A stretch of 64,000 bases of DNA from Vesta saturnalis (Eukaryota > Arthropoda > Insecta > Coleoptera > Lampyridae), in assembly GCA_036346205.1 (NCBI GenBank), contig JARFJB010001985.1, forward strand, positions 1,593,501 through 1,657,500, read 5' to 3'. The notes beneath the pieces were generated by a model, which searched no databases, was not told the origin of the DNA, and was given only the letters and a program-made list of their open reading frames with translations. Below, in pieces: positions 36,760 through 45,959 of the stretch. The first letter of the stretch is position 1. Every line of letters starts with the position of its first letter. The position numbers were made by a program, and so were the translations under genes.

Positions 36760-37415
36760 CCATATCAGAAGAATTTCTCGAGCAGTACCATGAATTACCT
36801 CGTATATACGTTGAACGTATTATAAGGGTGCTATTGATCATACTTATGAAGTCCACTGTGATACCAAAACTGATAAATGGACAATTGGTGATACTCCCGT
36901 TACAATTAAAGGAAACGATATGATTATTAAAGGTGTCACGTATAAAGGGACTCCAGGTTTATATGATCTGCTTATTATGAAAGAACCCAATTTAAATCTA
37001 GTAAATTCAAAAGATAGAAAAGATTATAGAAGTATTTTAGAAGCTATTAATGTTGAAAGGCGAGATTATAATGTAAGGGGACAAATTCGAGGAAGCCGCA
37101 GCAAAGGTATACACAACTAATCAAATCCTTGTTATCATCATCATCGACCACAACCAAGGGAGGAGGAGCTATGTTGTTTAAGGAATTAACAAACAGGTTG
37201 ATTGAATATAAATATTGGAATGATGTACATGAACTAATTCGTGATCTAGAGGTATTGTGGGAAAAAAATTGGCGGGGAACACAGGTGTCGTAAATGACAT
37301 AATATCAATTGTAGAAGAACTATATAAGGATGGGTACATTGAAAAACCAAAACAGCTTTTTTTAAACAGTATAAATGAGAATGCATTAATGTCGACATAT
37401 CACAACTCATATCTA
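36760..37415 (+). pseudogene. conserved Polinton-associated protein of unknown function
   Basis: The first piece (to 37,120) carries EFLEQYHELP, DTKTDKWTIGDTPVTI, KGVTYKGTPGLYDLL and a DYRSILEAINVERRDYN stretch. The second piece (37,121-37,415, shifted frames) carries EYKYWNDVHELIRDLEVL and, in another frame, a segment reading roughly 'IISIVEELYKDGYIE'. I recall this combination (GTPGL(Y/W)ELL plus YWDDPNELVDRL plus EII(S/I)IIEEL) from proteins encoded by arthropod Polintons, often beside the polymerase or integrase. Function unknown to me. A stop at 37,118-37,120 and later frame changes break it. Confidence 0.7.
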
Positions 37416-37450
37416 AAATGACCCTTGACAAATTTGGACGTTCAAATATC

Positions 37451-37632
37451 GGGAGCCGGACACTTAGGCGCGGCCACTAAGGCGCGGCCGTTTAGGCGCG
37501 GCCACTTCGGCGCGGGCCACTTCGGCGCAGGGACACTAAGGCGCGGGTCCAGTTAGACGCAAGACTCTTAGGCGCAAGACTCGTCGGCGCGGGGCCATTA
37601 AGGCGCGAGACCAGTAAGGCGCAAATCCACAA
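37451..37632 (+). repeat. MULE left outer terminal inverted repeat, GC-rich
   Basis: Built of about ten degenerate copies of a 14-18-bp unit around CACTTAGGCGCGGC (variants with CACTAAGGCGC, CACTTCGGCGC, ACTCTTAGGCGC). The matching right copy is 41,665-41,841 in reverse. GC content is far above the surroundings. Repeated short motifs in subterminal regions are typical transposase-binding arrays. Confidence 0.9.
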
Positions 37633-38483
37633 ACCCAGAAAACGATTTTCTGTAACACCAGTTGCTATAATTTGCTCAAGTTCACTGTATCTATGTGTTC
37701 GTGTAATTCACCTTGGTTCTTTAGATAAGCGTTTGATGAAACTGCTGAAATATTCAACACTGCTCATAGTGTAATTATTTCAGTATGGATAATTCCAATA
37801 GCAACCGCACCACATACGGCTTATAAATTAACGTCCAGTCTGACTTTTTCTCCCATGGAGATTGTATCAGTTTTATGACATACATTGCAGACAAAAGTGA
37901 GTAAGCTTTCAAATACGCTTCTCTGATTTTACCTAATTAAATTATTATTATACACCTGTTCTTCTCAAATTTAATAAAATTCTTCTTTTTACCTTTGTTC
38001 GAATTGAAAAAATAAACCATAATTTCTAATAATTAGAAACAAAAGTATATTCGAACTTCTAAATGGTTGTTTCATCGTTTGTTTCATGTTTTTTGAATGT
38101 AAACCACTATCCAAGTGTTGTTTTACGTGGTACTTTTTAGTTGAATTAATCTGAAATAATACATATACAAGTAACTAAAAGCAGTTAAATTAAAATAAGA
38201 CCAACTTACAGTTTTCGAACAAGCTTGACAAAAAATATTTTCCCCGTCGGTTGTTAATTTTTTCCCCAATTTACTCCAATTGTAATAATTGTCAAACTTT
38301 GATAATTTATTAGGTGGAATTTTATTTAACCTTATCACAATACAGTAAGAATAAACTAATATAGTTTGACAATCTCATTTGTTTAAGACATTAAGGGAAT
38401 CCCCTCCGAACACAATAAAGATTCATTTGTTTTCTTTACTTAGTGAATAGGCACTTAAAATTTGATTTATGCTGAAATCCTTT
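37633..38483. mobile_element. 850-bp insertion in the left MULE terminal repeat
   Basis: In the right terminal repeat the outer and inner blocks are contiguous (junction at about 41,664), while on the left they are separated by this stretch. It contains a minus-strand coding fragment (38,123-38,338) with KKLTTDGENIFCQACSKTV, the start of a CGGBP1-like, hAT-related BED-type zinc finger. It is probably a hAT-derived insertion. Flanking ATCC motifs do not form a clear 8-bp duplication. Confidence 0.55.
38123..38338 (-). pseudogene. CGGBP1-like / hAT-related zinc-finger fragment
   Basis: The 71-codon frame holds NYYNWSKLGKKL followed by TTDGENIFCQACSKTVS. The C-x-x-C pair after a T-x-D-G segment resembles the N-terminal BED-like finger of CGGBP1-type proteins derived from hAT transposases. 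The second half of the finger (His pair) is missing after the frame leaves homology at about 38,200. Likely truncated or cut by an intron. Confidence 0.45.
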
Positions 38484-38484
38484 A

Positions 38485-38736
38485 AGTATTGAATATAGTA
38501 TTAAGCCTGTCATTGTACATAATCCTAGTAACGATTTTTAAATTACTGTTTAAATATAACCAGCTTTTGTATTTAAATATTTCTACAAACAATTGTTAAC
38601 AAAACGTGGAGTTTACACCCCCTTTGTTAATTACCGGTTCGTGATTAGCTGATTATAATCTTTGGTAAAAATATTAATGGTACTAAATAGGAAATTTAAC
38701 TTCTATAATACATTATTATTTGTTACATAGGTATTT
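38485..38736 (+). repeat. MULE left inner terminal inverted repeat
   Basis: About 250 bp match the reverse complement of 41,424-41,664 with roughly 90% identity by eye (shared AAGCCTGTCATTGTACAT, TCTTTGGTAAAAATATTAA and a TTGTTACATAGGTA end). It directly precedes the transposase gene. Confidence 0.85.
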
Positions 38737-38831
38737 CTTAAATGGTAGGGGTAAAGTGGTGGGTGATGTTAATATTGTACTTCAGTTCTGTTAATTTTGA
38801 ACGTGTAAAGTGAAATAGTATATTTACTAAA

Positions 38832-41030
38832 ATGGAAGTTATTTCGAATAAGGGACGACCCAAATTTAATAGTATGGGCCATTGTTATGTTTTCGATCGT
38901 GACAGTTCTTGCGGTACAATCAAATTTTGGCGATGTGAACAAAAAAGTAGTGGTTGCAAAGTGCGCATTCATACTTTGAATGGTTTGATAATTAAAGAAA
39001 TGCACTATCATTGCCACGATAGCAGTGCTGCAAATGTGGAAGTTCAAATGATCAAAGAAACCATGAAATCCCGTGCTGCAGAGACAATGGAGACCACATC
39101 TCAAATTATCAATAACTCTATTACTCAAAACGACTTATCTCGGGCGGCTCAAGCAATTCTACCTAACGACAGGGCTTTAAAAAAATGGTTCGCCGCAAAA
39201 GGAACCAACTTAATGCAGCGCCCCCTCTGCCACTAACAGTAGAGAATTTGATAATTCCACAAAAATATAGTAATATTGAAGTAAACGGGAGAACTGAAAA
39301 CTTTTTACTTGCCGATAGCGGACTGGTTCCAAACCGTATCTTAATCTTTGGAAGAGAAAAGAACGTACACGAGGTTAGTAGGTTTATCGGTAATATTGTT
39401 GTGAATATCATTGATTAATTTTTTTTTAATTTTTATGTGACGTCAGTAAACATCCTAAAGATTAAACCAAATATTTCAATTTTAATATTGTAACATGTTG
39501 ACTACATATGATTAATTGTTAATGATTACTGTTTTACGGAACAAAACCAATAAATAAATATCAGTAGTTTATCAATTGAGAAAAGCATGAAACATCAATG
39601 TTCTGGAGTAATTTTAGAATTAAGAGGAACCATAAATATTTCTGTATTTTTGCATTTACTGTAAAATAAAAAAATGTTTACGAAAATGTAAAAAATATAA
39701 ATGTAAAATGAAATGTAAATGTTCCCATTCTTAGAAGTGTCCATAATTCATAATTATATCATCAGTTTCGTCGCATTTAAATCCGGCTACATATTACGTT
39801 ACTGTTCTCATTGTTGATAACTAATTTCATTAACTCAAACAAATAATAAAAAAAACATACTTATTATTTGTTTTAGTCAATGAAAACTTTTTAAGAAGGT
39901 GTTCGCATATACACTTACATGTTGCCATTTTCCATTAAGAGGAACAAATAATAAAAAAACATATATTATTCCTCATGAAGAGTCTACGCTGATCGAAAAC
40001 GTTAAACATTGAACAAAGTTATTAAAAAAATGCTGTATTCAAGAAAAATTCTTCTAAATAAAACTACAACCAATTATATTATCGCATGAATCTTATCTCC
40101 TATTACTCAAATTTCCTTTCAATTAATTTCTAAAAAAAATTAATTTTTTCGTATTTTTAGGTCTTACGGGAATCCAACCATTGGTTTATCGGCGGAACAT
40201 TTGCAACAGCTCCTCAGTTGTTTTATCAAATATATGTCATATTAGCCAAAAAATTTGGTGGAGTGCATCCGGTACTATATGCTTTATTGCCGAATAAACA
40301 GGGAACAACATATTCACAGATGATTAATTTAATCAAGGAGATAAAGCCAAACCTAAATCCCTCTAAAATTTCTTGCGACTATGAGCGAGCTGCAATAAAC
40401 GCATTCAAAGGTGGTTTCCCAAATGCATATATTCTTGGGTGTTTTTTTCATCTCACAAAAAATTTGAGGAAGCATTTGGGGGATTTGCACTTAATGGGCC
40501 GCTACAATAATGACGCAAATTTTGCTATAGAAGCACGTATGATAACGTCTTTAGCGTTCCTACCTATCGCTGACTTAGATACAGCTGTTGACGAATTGGC
40601 TAATGTGTTACCACTTGAATTACAACCGATCTTACAATGGTTTGAAGATTCATACATAGGACGTCCAAATCGTCGAGGTAATGGAAGACGACCTGCCATA
40701 TTTCCTTCAGAAGTGTGGAGTGTATATGATCGTGTCCTAAATGATGTCGACAGAACAAATAATCATGCCGAAGCAGCACATCGTCGTCTCAGCACCGAGC
40801 TATCAATGACCCACCCCACGATTTGGAAGTTTATTGACGCCCTAAAAACAATACCGTCTGGAAGAGATGTGTATTTGGAGCAGTTGATTGCCGGAAGAGA
40901 CCCTCCTCCCAAAAAAAGAAAATATGTTGAAGCGGATAGGCGCATAAAAAGCATTGTCGAAAATTATGACAACAGAAATATTATTAATTTCCTTCGTGGT
41001 ATTTCACATAATTACGAAATGAATGCGTGA
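38832..41030 (+). pseudogene. MULE transposase with FLYWCH zinc finger
   Basis: Exon 1 (38,832-39,373) encodes a FLYWCH-type finger (RCEQKSSGC, then a HYHCH pair) and a linker. The intron is 39,374-40,160 (GT...AG, phase 0) and exon 2 (40,161-41,030) encodes the MULE core. The core shows FIGGTFATAPQLFYQIY (family: D-G-T-F), then ISCDYERAAINAF with GCFFHLTKNLRKHLG (second Asp and C-x-F-H), and RTNNHAEAAHRRL (catalytic Glu). Two defects: a one-base frameshift in an A run at about 39,178-39,184, and Gly in place of the first catalytic Asp. A Pro/Lys-rich segment (PPPKKRKYVEA) near the end may be a nuclear localisation signal. The enzyme would bind terminal repeats and cut DNA by the DDE mechanism. 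As read here it should be inactive. Confidence 0.88.
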
Positions 41031-41423
41031 TTGTTACTAATATGTAATATATTATTATTAATTTGCAAAATTACTATGTACGAATGTAGATAAAAAATAA
41101 ATTTTTTTGTTATTGAACTAATTATTTAGAATTATTTATTTTTGAAGGAAAACTTTTAAAACAGCATAATACTTTTATGAAACATTTCATTACAACATTA
41201 ACAAGTTTATTACAACGACCGACGCGACGTTTCGAAATTTATCTCTTCATCAGGTGATACAATTAATATTAATTTCGGTAATTGCACTGAAACAAATTTT
41301 TCTCTCTTTTGACAATGTATGAAATGTATATTCATAAAAAACTTGAATTAATTATTTATAATGTTCATTCATCGTTAATGGTTACTTTTTTAAATTCTAT
41401 CGAAAAAAGGATCAATGTAAATT

Positions 41424-41664
41424 AACCTACCTATGTAACAAACAATAATGTATTATAGAAATTAAATTTCCCATTTAGTACCATTAATATTTTTACCAAA
41501 GATTCTAATCAGTTAATCACGAACCGTTAAGTAACAAACGTTTTGTTAACAATTGTTTGTAGAAATATTTAAATAGAAAAGCTGGTTATACTTAAACAGT
41601 AATTTAAAAATCGTTACTAGGATTATGTACAATGACAGGCTTAATACCATATTCAATACTTGTG
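41424..41664 (-). repeat. MULE right inner terminal inverted repeat
   Basis: Reverse-complement partner of 38,485-38,736. It continues without a break into the outer GC-rich block, which shows what the intact terminal repeat (about 420 bp) looks like. Confidence 0.85.
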
Positions 41665-41841
41665 GATCTGCGCCTTACTGGTCTCGCGCCTTAATGGCCC
41701 CGCGCCGACGAGTCTTGCGCCTAAGAGTCTTGAGTCTAACTGGACCCGCGCCTTAGTGTCCCTGCGCCGAAGCGGCCCGCGCCGAAGTGGCCACGCCTAA
41801 ACGTCCGCGCGTTAGTGGCCGCGCCTAAGTGTCCTAGACCG
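41665..41841 (-). repeat. MULE right outer terminal inverted repeat, GC-rich
   Basis: Reverse-complement partner of 37,451-37,632, with the same GGCGC-containing sub-repeats. It ends at the right copy of the 9-bp target duplication. Confidence 0.9.
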
Positions 41842-42164
41842 TCAAATATCCAGTATCAATTCAAGAAATTAACATCTCCGTTTAAACTGATTGATAATAA
41901 TCAATTTGGTATCGAGAGTAGGAGACTCTGCAATGTTGCCAGTTCGATAGATCCTCAAGATGTCATCACCAAGCAATACTATTTATCAACAAGGTTCAAT
42001 TTTGATGGAAACCGTTTGACACAGTTGGAAGAAGATGGTGATGCTATGAGTAAAGGATATCTTAATTTTTGTCTACAAGCAATTCAGAAAGCGTTTAAAG
42101 GAAACTCTAACACTTATCTAGTGTTTGATCAAAAACTACATCAACTTGTGGATACATTAGTACC

Positions 42165-42400
42165 ATGTCCAAATTACAACTCGTCAGCGAATTGCACAAA
42201 CCTGCGCGAAAATATTTTAAACGAAGGTGAACTATAATTGAAGCTTTTGATGGCCTTTGGCAAGCAGACTTAGCTGAATTTAACACATATGCCAAAAAAA
42301 TAAGGGCTATAAGTATATATTAGTGGATATCGACTGTTTTTCGAAATACTTGTGGACTAAAGGATTAAAACCGAAAACAGGTTGGATGAAAGATCATGGA
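42165..42400 (+). pseudogene. Polinton integrase, N-terminal part and start of core
   Basis: From the ATG at 42,165 come ELHKPARKYFKRR and, after a frame break at about 42,230, FDGLWQADLAEF followed (shifted) by a segment for a Y-K-Y-I-L-V-D-I-D-C-F-S-K-Y stretch. The HKPARxxFxRR and LWQADLV(D/E) motifs, the latter with the first catalytic Asp, are the hallmark of Polinton integrases. The rest of the core (second Asp, Glu, chromodomain) is absent. A related C-terminal piece is found at 52,510-52,690. Confidence 0.8.
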
Positions 42401-43250
42401 TCAATAAAGACGATATTGTTTTATAACTAGACATTTAACTTGTAATTTGTGAAATAAATTGCTTATATAGTTTGTATCAAAGGATGTATCTCTTAGATGA
42501 AATAAACTCATAAAAAAATAATTTACATTATTTTAGTTCACTAAACATTACATAAAAATGTTTTACTAAAATTTCATTATCTTATATAGTAAACCTAAAG
42601 TACTTCTATAATCATTTAAATTACTTGATAGCCATATTCCTGAATCTGGTCCACGGTCCATCCTTAGCAGGAATTTGTATTTGTTTCACCTTTATGAATG
42701 TTTTCTAATATCCATTTGAAAATTTTATGATGTTCTTCATTTTCCCATGGTTGAAACTTATAGTTGATGTTTTGTTCTAATAATATTTCAATCAAAATAT
42801 CAAGGTGATTAGCATATGCTGCTTTCTCAATACGTTCAGATTTTTCTAGTATTACACCAGTCCCCGTACCAGAGCCACTATCAGCACCCCCAGAGTCACT
42901 ACCACCTCCACTTCGATATATTCAATATGGGGGGAAAAATGTATTACTTATAGAACGGTATCAGGAGGATGAGGACCTTATAGCTCCACCACTGAATTTA
43001 AAATCAAAAGTGTTAGGTGGTTGCAGAACATCTTGTCAAAATATATAGACACCGAAAATTTGGGAGTGTTTAAAGTGGAACGTTTAAGCAGTGAATTGGG
43101 TGAAGCCAACAACAATTTGTAAATTGTTCGGCAGAACCATTGTCAACACCGAAAATGCCTTAAAATTATTAGATAGTTTAGATGTTTAAGTTAATTTACT
43201 TTATATAAGGAGGTTCTTATTTTTGTTTTTGTAATTTGAATGTAATTATA
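42401..43250. other. region after Polinton A
   Basis: Apart from the minus-strand fragment at 42,617-42,935 no gene is recognised. On the + strand 42,950-43,190 has short protein-like pieces (an SSELGEANNNL segment) in changing frames, perhaps more Polinton remnant. Confidence 0.35.
42617..42935 (-). pseudogene. unrecognised fragment with Gly/Ser linker
   Basis: From about 42,935 down the minus strand reads a Gly/Ser/Asp-rich linker (GGGSDSGGADSGSGTGTG), then a compact helical-looking segment with ERIEKAAYANHLDILIEILL and a KIFKWILENIHKG end. An in-frame TAA follows and the frame then continues to about 42,617. The linker plus small domain is clearly protein-like. Its family is unknown to me. 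It faces the Polinton genes, so it could be part of the same element's opposite-strand gene set. Confidence 0.45.
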
Positions 43251-44056
43251 ATTTTTTTTGCCATACAAATAGAAAGTGTGAATAGTGTAAACTCTGATGC
43301 AGTTACAGTCTCATACATTTAAATTGACGTGTAGTTAAAATAAAAAAATAAAGTGATAATGTTAAAGAAAATGAAGTGATAATTTGAAAATACGCTATAA
43401 TACAAAGATTTATAAGTTAAAATTTAATTTTTAGTCTATTTGTCTTTTATGATAAATATATGTGTGTACATACTTTTTAAGTGCTAGTTTATATTGTAAC
43501 TCAATGAACAGTTAAAAGTACATTCTTAGTCGCTGTGTGTATGTGTTAGAGGAGGTAGACTTGCGTAGGAGAGAAATAAATAATGAACAGTTAAAGTACA
43601 TTCTTAGTTGCTGTATGTGTATGAGTGGGTAGATAAGTGCGAGAGCAAAGGTTTATGACAGCGAGAATCTGTTTTAAAAAACAGTTTATAAATCAAAACC
43701 TCAAGGTAATTAATAATGATAGTTTTCGTATAAAACACATGTTGCATGTAGCACAAAACCAAAGAACATTTATTATTTATTACACAGATATTTTAAGTTA
43801 TTTTTCATTTAAAAAATTCAGTACAATGCAAAGAATTACACTTTTGATAGAATTTCAATCAGTAATTTATTTATAATTATGTAAATTGCGGAATAAGATG
43901 AATTGTTATAAATTTTCATATAAACCAGGAATGTAATGTAGAAGAGTGAGAGAAAACGATTATAGAATAGTTACAGTATATACCAAATTACTGGCGGTGT
44001 ATGAGAGAGAGGGCGTAGATATGTACGAGAGAACAGTATTCGATCATTATTGTACG
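43250..44056. repeat. tandem-repeat locus, left part
   Basis: Includes an 80-bp direct duplication (about 43,503-43,580 and 43,583-43,650, sharing ATGAACAGTTAAA and GTACATTCTTAGT). At 43,910-44,056 it includes part of a unit of about 280 bp whose other copies lie at 51,193-51,475 and 51,475-51,650. The errantivirus inserted into this locus and split it. Confidence 0.7.
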
Positions 44057-44142
44057 AATTAAATTTGTGAAGATGTTGATGAAGTTTTAAAAATAAACTT
44101 TATTGCATTTGAACAATTTAATCAGAACTGATGTTACAACAG

Positions 44143-44181
<39 letters not shown>

Positions 44182-44348
44182 TACAATAATCGAAAGTACA
44201 TATGATAATGAGAAGATTATGTTGTTATTCGGGATTTTCTTGTAATTAAATTATATCTCCATTCAATTGTTTTTAAAAGATAATTTACTAATATAACTTT
44301 ATATTTCTATTTGGTTATTTATTTAAGAGATAATTTACTAATGTAACT
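44057..44348 (-). repeat. errantivirus 3' LTR, 292 bp
   Basis: Same sequence as 50,884-51,192 except one substitution in the GGGATTTTC/GAGATTTTC segment and a shorter TA run (44,151-44,176). It is preceded on the minus strand by the polypurine tract. Confidence 0.95.
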
Positions 44349-44360
44349 CCTCCCTTCCTT
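44349..44360 (-). other. polypurine tract
   Basis: The minus strand reads AAGGAAGGGAGG directly before the LTR start AGTTACATT. This is the plus-strand primer of reverse transcription and fixes the LTR boundary. Confidence 0.85.
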
Positions 44361-44458
44361 AAAAAGAAGCTTCATTAGGTAAATGAAGATTCGTTAAATT
44401 CATCTCATTATCATTTACATTTTTCTTAATTAGCAATTTTCTTATTCTAGGCGTTATT

Positions 44459-45948
44459 TTAAAAAAATATTATAACAATTAATAAAAGAAGGATTAGTAC
44501 ATAAATGTATACATAATGGTTAGACTTTACATCTAGGTCTTGTATTACAGGAACGTTCTTATATTTGGCATTCATTTCTTTGATATCGTTTAACTTTATT
44601 ATTGAAGTGATGTTGATCGTATTTGTTAATTTTCTGATTTCAAAATTTTCAAAGATTAATTCTTGACCATTTATTTGTTTTGAAAAACATATATCATTAA
44701 TTTTACAATTGTTTTTATTATTGAATTTGTAAATTCCTTTTAACTTAATTTTTCTGGAATAGCTTAGACATTCGATGGATATTAATTTTGTATCAGGGCT
44801 GACGATTATGACGTAAGGTGATTTTTCTATTTGATACATATGGAATTCTCTTTCGACTTCGTGATAGTTACTTTTTTCTAAATTTAAATGATTTTGAAAC
44901 AATTGTGATATATTCATTTTTTTCAATGAAGTTTGTTTTACAGTAATAACCATTTTTAAATATACAGTTTTTTATGTCGTAAATTTTATAGTTATCTTTA
45001 TATATCAGTTGTTGGGGAATATTTAGTGTTATAATTTTATTTTTTACAATTGTTGGAATTGCTGTTAGTTGATATAAGTCATAATTGGTTCTAAATACAA
45101 TGGTATTTCTAATAAATACTTTATCATATTGCCAGATACTTTGCAATGACTTTTGATTAATTTGGAGAATGACTAGAAGTTTTGAAACGATAATTTAGCT
45201 TCGTCAAATATTAGTTTTGTGATATTAAAGAGATCTTTCGGTGAAATAATGCTGCTATGAATTAGATTAATGTTACAAAATGATAATGACGTTTCTATCT
45301 TTTCTATTATTTCAATCAAATTAATGCTAATACTTATTATCTGATTAAAGACGTCTTTTATTGAAAATATTTGTTGCCATTCCATTTGCTTTTTTACAAA
45401 TGACTCTATTTGTTCTATTTTTAATTTTAAATTTACTTCATTAAATTTAATGTTTTCTAATTGTTTATTGAAGTTTGTTGTTAATTCCTTGTTGATTCTG
45501 ATGTTTTCCAAATTTTGCCTTTGTAATTTATTTTCATTTTGGTTTATTTGTTTAAATAATTTATCGTACCTTTCACCGTCAGCTGCATCTAAATTACCAG
45601 AGATAGCCTTTATTATGGATCCCAGGCCATTTATAGCCCCCCTTTTATTTCTGCGATTAAATATGATGCTTATTTTGTTCATTCAATCTATTAAAATTAA
45701 AATTTAGAATATTTTTATGTGTTTCTAATTCTTTGAGATTGTCAGCTGTGGCGTGTTGCAATATGTCTTGTAATGATTCTTTTTGTCTTTTTAAATTATA
45801 ACATTCAAATAATAAATTGGTTAAATTGTAAGAGTAGTATATATAATACGGGTTTGAAAAAATTTTGGTTTTTCCTAATTTTATTATATTTATACCAATG
45901 TTTTCGTCTATGTTTTGGAGATCCTCTCCATAGGAATATTTTGTCCAT
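44459..45948 (-). pseudogene. errantivirus envelope (fusion-type) gene, broken into frames
   Basis: The first ATG at 45,948 follows directly on a pyrimidine-rich TTGTTTCAG splice-acceptor-like site, as expected for a spliced envelope mRNA. A furin-type cleavage site (RRNKRG) followed by a fusion-peptide-like hydrophobic segment and an ISGNLDAADGE motif lies at about 45,580-45,660. These are features of the insect errantivirus/baculovirus F-type fusion proteins. A C-terminal membrane segment of about 18 residues (YIYVLILLLLIVIIFF) ends the gene near 44,462. Frame changes at about 45,170 and 44,900, and earlier near 45,680-45,800, separate the pieces. The protein would mediate membrane fusion if intact. 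As read it is broken. Confidence 0.85.
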
Positions 45949-45959
45949 CTGAAACAAGA

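Larger units (their letters stand above)
37451..41841 (+). mobile_element. FLYWCH-type MULE (Mutator-like) transposon, 4.39 kb
   Basis: The element is flanked by a perfect 9-bp direct repeat TCAAATATC (37,442-37,450 and 41,842-41,850), the length expected for Mutator-like insertions. It has long terminal inverted repeats in two blocks: a GC-rich outer block (37,451-37,632 and 41,665-41,841) and an AT-rich inner block (38,485-38,736 and 41,424-41,664). On the left the blocks are separated by about 850 bp absent from the right. It encodes a FLYWCH-domain transposase (38,832-41,030). It sits inside a Polinton gene. Confidence 0.92.
37418..42237 (+). pseudogene. Polinton-associated gene interrupted by MULE insertion
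   Basis: The start codon lies at 37,418 and eleven codons (MTLDKFGRSNI) are readable before the insertion point at 37,451. The rest resumes after the MULE, at 41,851-42,237, with a PQDVITKQYYL segment and a glutamate/leucine-rich continuation to the stop. The M-x-x-x-KFGRS start and the 'NxxDPxDVxTKxY' motif are what I recall for a Polinton minor structural protein of unknown role. The frame is the same on both sides of the target duplication. Integrase (42,165) overlaps its 3' end in another frame. Confidence 0.65.
36480..42400 (+). mobile_element. Polinton/Maverick remnant A, split by a MULE
   Basis: Three Polinton-type coding pieces lie in order on the + strand: a conserved two-part protein (36,760-37,415), a second protein starting at 37,418 and continuing at 41,851-42,237, and the N-terminal part of a retroviral-type integrase (42,165-42,400). 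The middle is split by a 4.4-kb MULE (37,451-41,841). The flanks of the MULE belong together because the same protein family and frame continue on both sides. No terminal inverted repeats of the Polinton were found. Confidence 0.75.

Noticed and set aside
41215..41260. GACGTTTCGAAATTTATCTC-type segment inside the MULE, resembling repeats near Penelope ends
   Set aside because: A short, common repeat pattern without any attached coding part.
42960..43190. Plus-strand protein-like pieces after Polinton A
   Set aside because: Too short and in changing frames; no family could be named, so not listed as a gene.
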